A stretch of DNA of 64,000 nt from Dicaeum eximium (Eukaryota; Chordata; Aves; Passeriformes; Dicaeidae): positions 4,292,352 to 4,356,351 of the forward strand of contig VWZP01005658.1 of assembly GCA_013396995.1 (NCBI GenBank). Reading direction: 5' to 3'. The stretch's first letter is position 1. Each line of letters begins with the position of its first letter. The position numbers were made by a program, and so were the translations under genes. Below, piece by piece: positions 1-11,900 of the stretch. The notes under the pieces are model-generated. The model had not been told where the DNA came from, made no database searches, and worked only from the letters and a program-made list of their open reading frames with translations.

Positions 1-580
1 GTTCGTATAATCAGAGTGGCTTCGCTTGGAACGGACCTTAAAGATCATCCAGTTCCAGCCCTTTGACATGTGCAGGGACACCTTCCGCTAGGCCAGGTTG
101 CTCAGAGCCCTGTCCACCCTGGCCTCCAACACTTCCAGGGATTGGGCATCCACAGCTTCTCTGGCCAACCTGTTCCAGGGCCTCAGCACCCTCACAGTTA
201 CGATTTTTTTTCTTGATATCTTATCTAAACCTACTCTCAATTTAAACCCATTCCCACTTTTCCTGTCACTACATGCTCTTGTAAATGGTCTCCCTTCAGG
301 TAGTAGAAGGCCACAATTAGGTCACCCCAAAGCCTTTTCTTTTCCAGGCTGAACAAATCTAAATTCTCTCAGCCTTGTCCCATAGGAGAGGTGCTCCATC
401 CCTCTGATCATCTTGGTGGCCTCCGTTGGCCTCCAACAAGTTCATGTCCTTGCTGTGCTGGGAGACTGAAGCTGGATGCAGCACTGCAGGTGGGGTCTCA
501 CCAGAGTGGAGAGAGAGAATATCCTTTGACCTGCTGTCCGTGCTGCTTTGAATGCCCAGAATACACTCGCTCTTTGAGCC
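1..580 (-). mobile_element. CR1 LINE retroposon, 5'-truncated, 3' end at the left edge
   Basis: Read on the minus strand, this matches the familiar 3' part of avian CR1. It runs from the end of the reverse-transcriptase ORF (left arm, about 400-580) through the heart-tone phrases for 'heading to a tandem tail', such as the complement of 'ggatgatctttaaggtcc' near 36-55. The phrases 'ccaacacttccagggattgggc' (in pieces) and 'ggtggggtctcaccagagtg' on the + strand are typical of the element. The copy is old: the terminal octamer repeats are eroded at 1-35. Identification rests on remembered consensus and not on an alignment. The right boundary is uncertain and may reach about 640. Confidence 0.9.
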
Positions 581-904
581 AATGTTTTTGCTTCAGGACC
601 TCCAGCTCAGTCCTTCTCCCCCGGAATGGCCAGATAGCAGCTGTAGCCTGATTACAGCCTCCCACTTTTCCATCCACTCTGCTTCTCTTACTTTCCCCAT
701 TCCTGTTCCACTTGAGAAAATACCTTCCCTTTAGTGAATATTTTCAGTTCTTTTTCCTGGGATTGTAAACCTCAACTTTCCCAACCCTGGAAAAAGTAAT
801 AAGCCAAGTTTACTTTGTAGCTGGACTTATCCTAAAATCTGTTTGATAACATCAGGGAATGGAACATCATGGAACATCAAGGAAGCCACAAAAGGGAACA
901 CGGT

Positions 905-985
905 CAAAAAAAAAAACCAAAAAAAACAAAAACACCAAAACAAAAAAACCCAACCCAAACAAACCCCAAAAAACCCCTACCAAGA
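905..985. repeat. A/C-rich low-complexity tract
   Basis: The + strand is almost pure A and C for about 80 bases (runs of A broken by single or double C). The complement would be a T/G-rich tract. It may be the decayed tail of a retroposed sequence or a simple repeat. No target-site duplication was recognised around it. Confidence 0.8.
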
Positions 986-2391
986 GTCACATTAGATAAG
1001 TCTAGGTAAGCATGGCATATTCCCACATTGTCTAGAGAGACAGGCTGAAAAAGTAGCCACAGTTTCTTCAGTCTGTTCTGCAGTAAATGTATAATTCTGA
1101 TAGATCAGCTGCATTAGTAAAATAAATTATGCTATTTAGTAAACTGGCCATATCCCAGTAGGAAGTGCTGTGACATCTGAGCTGACTGCAGGTTAAAATG
1201 AGGCTGCTCTGCCAGGGCTGCCTGAATTGTGAGGAATATGTTGTGGATCACACAGCAAGCAGAGACACTATTACTGTGCCCAGGTGCCACAGCAGCACCT
1301 CTGGTACGAGAAGTTATTCTGTGCCCTTAGCAGATCCCAGGCACCCTGTCAGCACTGCTGTTTCCCATGCAGTGTTTCCAGGGAGCACTGCATGACCCCG
1401 GGTGAGGGAGGCACCTGAAGTTCCTCAGAATGCTCATTAAGGTCACTGTGCTGATAACTGGTCCTCTGCCTGCCTCAGCATCCAGTCAAATTAAGCTGCA
1501 GATTGGCCTTATCAAACTTCAGGAACAGGCCCATTAAGCCTTATCTTAGGACTTTCAAAAGATAAGGGTGATAGGGCTTTTCTGTGTTCAGAAGTTTTTC
1601 TAGCATAGGATCCTTTTGGCTGGGAATGGGGTTGATCCCTGCTGTCATTCCTGGGAGCTGTCTGTCCATCAGGCATGGCACAAACAGGCACAGGTACAGA
1701 TGTGAGATCCAGTACATCCCTTGGGGTTTTGCACGTTCCTTGGTGCTGCTGAGGCCTCTGTCTGTTATGAGCCATGACGCTGTAGTCATGTGTTTTATTA
1801 CCAGCAATTAGGGTTATAGCAAATAACAATCACAGGATCCTTTTCATACTGTAAACTGTCCCTCACTTTCCTTGTTATTAAAGGCAAATTAGAGGATTTT
1901 AAAACCTCATTTCTGTCTACATTTTGGTTGTTTGTTTGGGGATTTTTTTTTAAGGAGCTAATGATGGCTGAGGATTGGGTATCTTCTTAGTTTGCCTGAC
2001 CTGTATTCTGGAAGTGATTACAGCTGCGTATTTCCTGCACACTTCCTGCTCTTTTGGGAAGTCCTCTGCCTTCAAGTTTCAGAGGCAAAGGCTCTAGGGA
2101 GGTGAGAGAAAGAGAAAAAAAAGTCAAATCCTTTCTTTTTCCACGGGCCATCTTGTTGAGTTACTGTAGGAGGTGACCTTGACAACTTCTGTGATCTGGT
2201 TAATGTTTGATTTTCATCTCTCTTGGAGTTATGTCACTCTAAATTATAAATTCAGACTGAACACTGTGTATTTAATTCTCACTCATCTTATGTCCTTTAG
2301 CTGTAGCTATCTTTAGTGCTTTAATAGAGCTAGTCTGTACCTGGGTGCTCTTTGAGTATAGGTTATAGTATAATGTTAATGTGGGTGTTAC

Positions 2392-2399
2392 TATAAATG
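2392..2399 (+). promoter_or_regulatory. TATA-like element, possible promoter of the BDH1-like gene
   Basis: TATAAATG lies about 360 bases before the proposed start codon at 2761. Such motifs occur often by chance in AT-rich DNA, and there is no CpG island to support a promoter. It is listed only because no better candidate precedes the gene. Confidence 0.2.
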
Positions 2400-2760
2400 C
2401 AGGATAGACTTTTGATCTGTTCTTGTTTCAGCTTCAGATCTTAACTCCCCTTTGAGAGCAGTTACTTCAACATGAGTTATTGGACAGGGTGTAGCTGATT
2501 TGCTTATTGTTCTCTGCTGAGGCTCACCCTGAGTTTGTGCAGTAATGCTCTGATCACTACCACCCTGCAATCATCCCTTATTGCTACATCACTACACTAC
2601 ATATCAGCAAAGCAAGAGATGAGAGAGCACTGGTGATTGACCTATTTCTCTCTGAAAATGTATCTGGACCAGCCAGTGCAATTCATACATAAGTATGTTC
2701 ATATTCCAGCCATTGTGAATACAGTAGCAAGCAATATTGGCTGCCGATATCTCCAGAGAG

Positions 2761-2916
2761 ATGGAACTGACCTCACTTCCTTATTGCATCCTCTGGACTT
2801 TTATTGCTGTATCACGTTATTGCCTCATGGATGTAGTTTCAGTTTGGAGCCTTGTGCAGCACAGCAGCTGGCAGCCTTGTAGCTGGGTTCTGTTAGTTCA
2901 TTGCTTCATATCTGTG
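2761..2916 (+). CDS. Proposed first coding exon of the BDH1-like gene (hydrophobic N-terminus)
   Basis: The ATG has a strong context (G at -3, G at +4). The frame stays open for 52 codons and ends exactly in phase 0 at a good donor (GTG|GTGAGG, 2917). The next exon starts in phase 0 with Ala-Glu-Gly-Lys. The 52 residues are rich in Trp, Cys, Leu and Val, with hydrophobic stretches at about 6-30 and 43-52 (WVLLVHCFISV). Adding it places TGxxxGxG at 61-68 and Tyr at 208, the same numbers as in human BDH1. There is no sequence similarity to the human mitochondrial presequence. This is inference: transcript data are needed, and the true first exon could lie elsewhere. Confidence 0.5.
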
Positions 2917-5900
2917 GTGAGGAGATGACTTTCAAGCAAAGAATGGGCAGTGTTTTGCTATAGCTTCTTTACAGCACTTGGGATTCTGCTTTCATATCTT
3001 ATCTCAAGCCTGTTGTGTCATACCAGCTGGAATATCAAATCTTCTTTTTCAATTTACCTGTCAGTCAGACGATAATAATAATGTAGGAGAGAACAGTAGG
3101 ATTTGATAAGTTGTTCTTAAGACTGCAGAGTTTCAGAAGAAAGCTCTAACCTGTAGTCACATTCCTGTGTGCTAAAATCCAGCATGGAAAGTGCCGCATA
3201 GAGTGGGAGTAGGTGGGGAGCAGGCAGCAGAAACTGAGCAGCTAAAAGAGCTGCTGTACAGTTCAAGCCAGTGACATCCTGCCATTTGGATATTCTCTAT
3301 ACTGCTTTTTCTTACTATGAACCGGTAGATCATTAACTTCTTCTGAAATGTTTCTGTTCTGCTTTGGCCACTGATACTTGAAAGAAAGAGTTACTGTTCC
3401 AGCTCAGGTATCAAGGCTACACAAATTGTTACAGACCAGCAACTGAATAGATTTATGATTTCACAGTAGTTGGGAGGTGGTTGCGTTTGTGCCACTGTCA
3501 CTTGCATCTGGAATTGTGCCTGCTCTGGCTGTAGGAGTGCAAGTGGCTCCTGTGCCATGGGGCAGGGTGGTGGTGGTGCTACATTGCAATGTCTGATGGT
3601 ATCCTATGACTCTCTTTCCCCACACAGGCTGAAGGGAAGGCGGTGCTAATAACAGGCTGTGACAAAGGTTTTGGACATGCCTTGGCAAAGTGCCTTCATG
3701 CAAAGGGATTTACTGTTTTTGCTGGATGCTTGCTCATGGTGAGTGGTAAAATTGATCAAAATTTTTCAGATTAGAGAAAAAATGCTTCTTAAATGAAAGC
3801 ATCTTCATTTGCAGCTTCCATTTACCCTGGTTCAAGACCTGAGAGAGGTGCAGTGGGCAGGGATTGTTACATCTTCCATTGCTTCATCTGCCTGTTGTAT
3901 CTTGTACTTTATTCCTGTAATTGTGAGCTCTTTAGGGCAAGGCTTGTCTGTCAACTGCATGTCTGTACAGTAGCTTGTACAGTGTGGCACTGTTCACTAC
4001 TGGAAGCCTCTCAGAAATACCACAACACCATAAATCTGATAGGCCAAGATTGCTGTGGCACTGTCGCTTTCTGTCTTCCATGGCATCCCTGTTGCTGTCT
4101 TTCCAATGTAATTTTTTGTAGACACACTCCCCAAATTCATCTCCAAGCTGCCTCTTCTGCATTATTAAGGCTTTGTTTCCTAAATGTCTTGCAACTGTGC
4201 TTCTGCAGCTTCTGTACAAGCTGTTCAGTTTATGGATGGCTGAATAAACAAATTTATCATACATTTCTGACATCTTTAGGTCTCACTTCCTGTCACGTGT
4301 GTTTTGCAGGTGGCATCACTTGTAAGAGAAAATTTTAGACACACTTAATCCAAAGGGGTTGCAGAACCCTTATCCCAGTCCCTGCTCTTGCAAAGGACTT
4401 AAAACTTAGTGTTGTGAAACCCTTTTTATAAACTGGGGTGGCTCCACTTCCGTCTCAACTGGGATTTTACCTTTACTATGTATTTTTGCTCTATTGCTAG
4501 TCAAAACTCATGTGATTTATGACCTGAATTGTTCAAAATCAGTTCATGGTCACTCATTTCTCCATTTGAAGATGACCACATCATCACAGGTGCTCAGGGC
4601 ATGATGACTACAGATTTTTGAGTACTGTGGAAGGTGAGAACAAACGAAGGTGGCCTTCTCTGCCTGTGTGATCGTGGCAGAGGTTACGTTCTTCCACCAC
4701 ACCAGAAGGGAACGTTATTATCGGCTGACCTATTGTGTAACTTGAGAGCAAGAGAGTCCTGCTGGATTATTGCCACTGTTTGGAAATTTCCATACAGAGC
4801 CTCTGTAATTCCTTCAGTAATCATGTCATTTACTGCTTTGGGATGCCTGTCTCAGTGCTGATGGCAAGTCAGGCACTCTGCAGAGCAGCAGATGTAAGGA
4901 ACGGAAAGGAAAGGGAAAATAGGGTGGTTGAGGGGGCTGTTTGGAAGTCACATGCTAGTGTGGAGCAGAGAGGGAAAGAGCTCCATTGGAAACCCCATAA
5001 AGAAACTAAATGCTCCTGAAATGAGGCCTGTTTGCTTGCTTGCTTCTTTGCTCGTGAGCTGCTGTAGTTCCCATCAGGGTCAGAGCCAATGTGGGGGCAG
5101 TTGTCAGGAAGCAGATGCCAGGCTCTTAGTTCACACCTAGTTAGTCCAACACCACTTACATGCTTTTGTACAGAGAATTAAAGGATCCCTGATGTACTAC
5201 ACCACCACAGAAAGCTCTTGTATTAAATACAGAATAATAGACTGTAAGGTGCATCAGGAGCTTCTTAAGGATCAGACAGTCAAATATAAAGTTACAGAAG
5301 TAAAAATAATACTGCATGCAGGCTTGGATAGAACTGTAAAGGATCAAATACAAAATATTACATTATGCAAGGGCAAGTTAGTCCACTGAGAAAGTTTCTG
5401 TTAATATATTAGTTTCTGTTAATATATTAAGATGGAAAAATCACACAGAAATAGATTATTCAATAACCTTAAAAGTAGAAATTACAGGAAAAGTTAAAAT
5501 AATAATTTTTTTATTTTCTTTGATCTTACTGAAAAAAATAATAAATTGTTTTCATGTGCCTACTGCCTGCAGTTATCATGAGGACTGCAGTAAAGAACAA
5601 GGGATGTTTATATAAATTAATGTGCTCAAGTTCACCAGGCCTGATGAAATATATTTAAGGGCATTTAGAGGATGAGCCATTGTAATTTCTACCCCATGGG
5701 TGATATTTTCAAGAGCACCTAGAGACCAGGGGATTTCCAGAAGGTTGGAAGAGAGCAGATATTGTACTTCCCTTTCCAAAGGAGGTAGACCTCTGGAATT
5801 GCCAGCCAGGCAGTGCACCTTCAGTGCACTCTATGCAATTGCCACACACTGCCTTGTCAGTATGACTGCATCATAGTGTGATGCACCCTGCCTGTATAAA

Positions 5901-8900
5901 TTTACTAGGAACAAACTGTGCTGTGTCCATCTAATCTCATTTTGGCTAAAGTGACTGCTGTTTAGTCTCAGGACCATATCCTTGGAAGTACCCCCTGGAA
6001 GAGAGTTTGCACTTAGAAAAAAATAGGCACAGAACCATGCAGAGGAGATGATAGACCTTTTGGGGAACAGGGTTCAAAATGATCCTGACAGATGGGATGG
6101 AGTCTGAAATCCATGACGTGAAATCCAGTAATGACAAGCACGAGGTTCCGCTCAGGAAACGCAGGAAGCAGGACGTGGATTGGCAGCAGGGTGGGAAGGA
6201 ACTGGCGCACATGGAGCGAGATGGCTGCATCCATGGGAGTTCAGCATTGTTCATGGCTTCCTGCTTTGTCCTGACATCTCACTGTGGGTGCCCAAGTGCT
6301 TGCCAGGACCTAATCCTGAATCCCAAGAGCTTCCCTGGGAAAAAGCCATGGCTGTGTCTGTAACAGGGGGCTCCCCACTAATGAACATCTGTGTGATCTG
6401 CCTCTCCTCAGCACCACTGCACTGGGATCTTCCAAACAGAAGAAGGGGAGGCAGCCAAAAGCTGGAGCAAGTTTCCTCAGCTGGGTAGAGATCTGGTTTG
6501 TGGAGCTGCTCGGCTTCTCAGCCAGGAGCAGCCCCTGCTAGGCACAGGGTGGGGTGGGCAGGCAGAGCCTGCAGGGCTGCAAAGGCAGGATAACCAGGGG
6601 ATAGGAGATAGCTGTGAGGAAACCACACAGTCCCCTTGAAGGCCTGTGGAGAGAACTTGGGCAGCAGGCTGGGTTGGAGCATGATGGCTTTCAACTCTTA
6701 TGGAACTGGGAAGGGGAAGGTGGGAGATTCTCAGAGAGGACAAAAATCAGACAGCAAAGGGAAGTGGAGAGAAGCTTTGCAGGAGCAGTTGGGCCATTGC
6801 TGCCAGCACCTCACTTGATTTGTGCTGCTGTGTGGCTCCTGCTGATGAAGACCATGAAGATCATCCCTGGGAGGACAGTCTGGCTGCTCCCATGGGAACT
6901 GCTCCAAGTGTTATCCCAGCCAACAGATCTACCATTTAAAAAACAAGGAGAAGTACTATGAGGTACCTAACAAGGAATGTTAGACTTAAAGCCCCTGAAC
7001 ACCACAGAACATAAGATTATGTTCACTTGCTTCCATAAAAATCTGTAGCTGCTTCATTTGTGAAGAGGTGTTCTGGGCAAAAGAATTAAGCACTTTGTTT
7101 TACAGTTAAATAGTAGCTAAAGTGGTGTCTGCAACTATGAAAAGTGTTCCCAATTGATATTGCATGTTGAAGTCAGTCTTCCAAAATCAATATGTTTTGT
7201 CAATAATGAGTAAATTGTAGCTGGGAAGGTAACTTTGAAGATAGAGTTGCACTGGTGATAGGGGAAAATTCATTTCCATATGAACAATACAAACAATTTT
7301 TACTGGATTTTTAAGTTGCCAGCCTATGACTTTGTTTCTCAAAAATCAGTGGAAATATTTATTTTTTATTTTATAAGCATTACGCAAGATTAAAAAAAAT
7401 GCAGGGAAAGGTCTTTTCAGTGTTCAAAGGACAATTGGTACTTGCATGCAGATATAGTTATGGTTTTGGTTTTATATAGATACAATAAATCTCTCTCATT
7501 ACAAGCTGAATTAGCTTCACTTTATTCACTGTTAAGTGGTGGAAATTTGCTTTATAAAACTTGGTGAGATGCAGGAGCTTCTTCCAGAAATACAGTGAGG
7601 CATCATACAACCCTCATCTGTTTCAAAGGGAATATAATATTTTGGTGACCATGTTGTTGACTACTTGTAACACCACTTTGAGATGGTTTTTGTGGCTAGA
7701 TAAGAGGGCCAACACAGCCTGTCACCACGTTTGATGTGCATTAGAAAAGCTTCAAACTTTGTTTGCTGTTCTTGTTGTACTGGGGGTGGAAAGGGTTGTG
7801 AAATGATGTGCAGCTATGGGGCTGAGAACTCATTCCTGCTATTGTCATAATGCCAGTGTAACTATATATTGATTTTTAAGAGAACTGCCTTGTTTTGCTT
7901 ACGTTTGTGATGGACATTTCAGCTTTTTTCCTTTATTATATGTCATTGTTCACTGGACTGAAGGTGGAAATGAGATGTTGTATACTATATGAATTAAATA
8001 GTCTGAGATGTTTATAAAAAACTAAGCAGTTACATGTTTTTTATATCTGCCTGGCTGCCGAGGCTGCTGAGCAGGTGACTGTGGGTGGGTTGCTCACCTT
8101 GTTTGCCCTTGTGCTGTGGGAGTTGGTATCAAGTGATAAAGGAAGAGTGGCAGCCAGGCATGGTGACTCACCAATTCATTACTTCTTCCTCCCTAATAAG
8201 GCAGAGCTTGTGATTCAGGGAATAGTTTTGTGAATTAAATATCAAGCCTGCTGTGGAACTGTGTGGCTAATCTGTGCTCTTTTTACTTTTATTTGTTATT
8301 TACTACCTGAGCAAGGCTGTAAGGCTTAGCAACAGTCTTGCCTGGAAGCGAGCAAGTAAAATTTGGAATTTTAACTGTGTTTGCACTTGACTAAACAAAA
8401 GAAAACCACAGTAGTAACAGCATCTCTAATGATAGCAGTGGGATGGGGAGAAAAGAAAGGAAAAGGGTGGAAAGGAAAGCAGAGCCATGAAGTTCTTATT
8501 GCCTATAGAGTGAAACAAAAAAAAAAGTTCTTTCTTCCTTAGCCAGAATCTTCTTTCATGCCTCATATCTGTAATTGTGCCATTGTGTAGCAGATCTCCA
8601 CTGGGCATGTACCCCTGAATATCTGACTCCAATTTCTGTACAAGTTATGTTACCTGTAGAGCACAGACACCAAGGCAGTGGAGAGTCACCCATGGTTCTC
8701 CCTCGGTGGCACAATATTTCAGCATGTCAGGGATTGAAACCCATCATGAGCCAAGAGCAGGGTGGGCTTTGTGGTGCTTCAGGGCACTAGGTGACTGATG
8801 CAGTTCTGGAAGTGGTGCTGGAGGGAACAGGAGGGTGGCACACTGGTTTGTGCATGTTTGTGCACCAAGTTTACACCTGTGTGTGCAATGTCAGTAGCTT

Positions 8901-11900
8901 CTATTTCCTGTCCATGTGAACATGCCTGACCCCAAGCTGCATTGCTGTTCTTGGTCCATCTTAGTGGGACAATTTTCTGTTCTGCTGAGCAGGATGAGAA
9001 TGGAGAGGGAGCCAGGGAGCTGAGGAACATGAAGTCAGACCGGATGAAAGTGCTACAGATGGATGTGTGCAGTGACCAGGAGGTGGCTCAGGCCGTGGAT
9101 TTTGTGAAGAGGACCCTTAAGGAGCCAGAGGAAGGTATGTAGGAATCTTTTGCTCACAGAGTCCTTTCTACAGAGCAGGCCATGCATTGACCAGGTCTTT
9201 GTGCACCACCAGAAGAGGGTTAACAAGCCTGAAGGCCTGTGACAGTGTGTGGCTGGCAGTCAGGCTGTGTTGTACCCGGGTCACTGAGGACAATTGTCTT
9301 GCTATTGATGTGGCAGCCACATGGAAAGAGACCAAGACTGGCTGGAGGATTAGGCTTTAACTCTACATCCCATAAAAAGCAATGAGTGGCAGCAAGCCCA
9401 CGAGTATCTGTGTCTTTGTCCTTGAATGTCTGTGAAGGGCATAGAACAGCCAGAGCTTGATCCCTTCCTTGCACTCCTGGCACACATACTGCTGGCTCAT
9501 GCAGACCTTGCAAGTGACCCTGCTAATGAAGAGGTGATGGGCCCTGGCTGCTTACTGCTGCTCCCCCTCTGCTTTGTGAGTACAACTGAGTGCTGAGCTG
9601 GAGCACAGATTTTAACTGCCCCCAAACCTGGATTGATCTTCAGTCACATTAATCCATGTTTTGAGTTTGCCATGCAATATCCCAGAGGTGATGTGAAGTG
9701 GAATCCAGGGTAGGCTTGGCATAGATGACCTTAATCCACATGTCACCTTAAGCATGAGTCCAACTCATGGACCCCAAAAGCATGTCAAGGGAGATAGGAG
9801 TCCCATCTTTCCTTCTTAGAAGTGCTTTGGCAGTGGGATGTGAGTTTACAGTCTGATGTGACACCACCTGACCTTTTCCCATGTGATAAGGTGAGACTTC
9901 TTGCCCTGCATAGGCTTTTCTGCAGCCTCTATGCCAGTAGCAAGCTGGCCAGCAGCTGTAGACACAGGCTGAGGGTGAACTGAAATTTGACATCTGTGGC
10001 TTCAGGACTTCAGGGTTATGACTTGAAGGTGGTTGCTCATTTTGAAGCTTGGATGAGTTTGCTATGGCCCTGGTTTTTGTTCACAGCAAGTATGAAGCTA
10101 GTAAATAACAACAGCTCTAATCTTCATGCAAATTACATGAGCACACCTTTCCTTCTAAAACAAGCATATGAAATGTAACTGAGTAATGTACAGGCTCTGA
10201 TCCCACACATGTTCTCTCTGCATGATTTTTCTTCCTACATAATCACCCAGCCTTCGTCATGCTTTTCACAGCTTCTTAAGGTTTTCTTGAAGAGCCCAGC
10301 AACAGCAGTGGTAGCAGAAAGCCTTCTCCCACTGCGTGAAAGCTTGGAAGGGAGCAGCTCTATTGCTTCTATAAATGCTTCTATAAATGGAGCAGTGTTT
10401 GCAAAACTGTGTAGCAGCGACAGAGAAGTCTTGCATCCCTGATCAGCAAGTTGAACTGGTTCCTCCTGTAGCTGTTTGCCTCAGCACCGTGTGCAAAGCA
10501 ACAAAGGCTTCTTTTTAGGACCATAGGTGTGACTGAGGTTTGAGGCTTCCCAATAAATAGTGCTCATTAAATAGGTGCTGGAATATAAAGACTATTGAGA
10601 CTGAGGTGCCTTGCACAGAGGTGTGGTTGCACATGAATGTGGCCCCAGAGGAGCTAGTGCAGAACAGTTTTTGGGCTGTACAGTTCTTTATACCTCTTCT
10701 CCCTTTGCTGTGTACATAAGGGTGAACTCTTTTGATAGGAGTGCCTGTTTGATTTTGGTCTCAGGCAGTTCCCACTGTATTGTTGACTATAGAGACGTAG
10801 TAGTGATAAGGCTCTGCTCAATAAACACACTTTGTCCAGCAAACAGCCCTGTGACTGGGCTCCCCTCAGCACTTTGTTCAGTTTGTAATGTGCCCTGATC
10901 CGTGAGCAATAGAATTCCAACAACAAACTATTGTAAATGATTATTCAGGGATGTTCGTGAAAACGAACATCACAACCCAGGAAATGGGAAATTATTGTAC
11001 AGGAAATTACAGGAATTTTTAAGGAATACTATGCAGAGATCAGTTTGTGACCAACAGTTTATGTCTTTGGTAAATCCCTGCCAAATTTTTTTGGCATGTT
11101 GTTTCATTAGTAGTGAAATTACTCTGAAATTACAGAGGGACCCCATTCAGGCTGAGATGCTGTGCTGGATGCAGATCAGTGTGAATGTCAGTCATCTTGA
11201 CTCAGTAAAACTGGGAGCTTCAGTAGGTGAAGCAGGAACAGGCTGCTGTACACAGCTGTCCACAGCCTTCAGGGAGAACAACCTTAGCTGGGAATGGGAC
11301 AGGGTTACTGAGCCTGTGTGAGAGCACAGAGTCAGTCTGCCAAGGGCATGTTGATATTTTTAAGTGCAACAGGAGGATAAATTCCATTGCACATTGGCAG
11401 AATATTGCAATTTGCTTATAGTACTATGTTTGGTAAAATATATAGCTACTATCTGACTGAGTCAATACAGAGTGGAAATTAAAAGGCTTTCATGCATCAG
11501 AGTAGGGAAGGTGTGGAGCAGAGGCAGGGCAAATAGCCCAAAAATTTCTGAGAGGGAGCTTGATAACTTTTATCAACAGAGTGGCATGACATTGGTGCTT
11601 TTGATAGCAATGTTGGAGCTCCCTGGACATGAAGACTCCTTCTTAGTCCTGTGTTAGTTCTTGGTAAGAGGAAGGTCCTGGAGTGGAAAGGGGCCCCAAC
11701 TTCAACTGAGTCTAACACAGCCCCGACAGTCCAGCCCCAACTCCAACACAGTAAAAATAACCATGGTGTATGGCAGGACATCTAATGAAGAGCAATTCTG
11801 TTGTCTTGTTCCAGTTCCTCTGTTTGTTCCTTGTGCAGCTTATGGCTGCATAGTCCCATGCTTCAATAAATCCATGAAGTATGGATTCAGCCCTACAAAC

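Larger units (their letters stand above)
581..2760. other. Upstream region of the BDH1-like gene, non-coding
   Basis: No coding exon is supported here. The stretch holds an A/C-rich low-complexity tract (905-985), a 10-bp direct duplication at 861-880, and a TATA-like TATAAATG at 2392-2399 that could belong to a promoter for the exon proposed at 2761. Short open frames such as 1198-1395 have no recognisable domain and no matching splice phase. Confidence 0.6.
3739..8992 (+). other. Intron 2 of the BDH1-like gene
   Basis: A 5.25-kb intron, GTGAGT to ...GAGCAG. It contains a decayed LINE fragment (about 5625-5795) and an exact 18-bp tandem duplication (5394-5429). Open frames such as 3793-4338 have no domain and are taken as chance. 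Confidence 0.85.

Noticed and set aside
3793..4338. 181-codon plus-strand frame in intron 2 of the BDH1-like gene
   Set aside because: Cys-rich product without a known fold; it lies between well-supported exons in an intron and ends without a splice context.
8942..9142. Start of the 8993 exon at an upstream ATG or alternative start
   Set aside because: The bases before 8993 form a normal acceptor (GAGCAG), and protein similarity to BDH1 begins exactly there.
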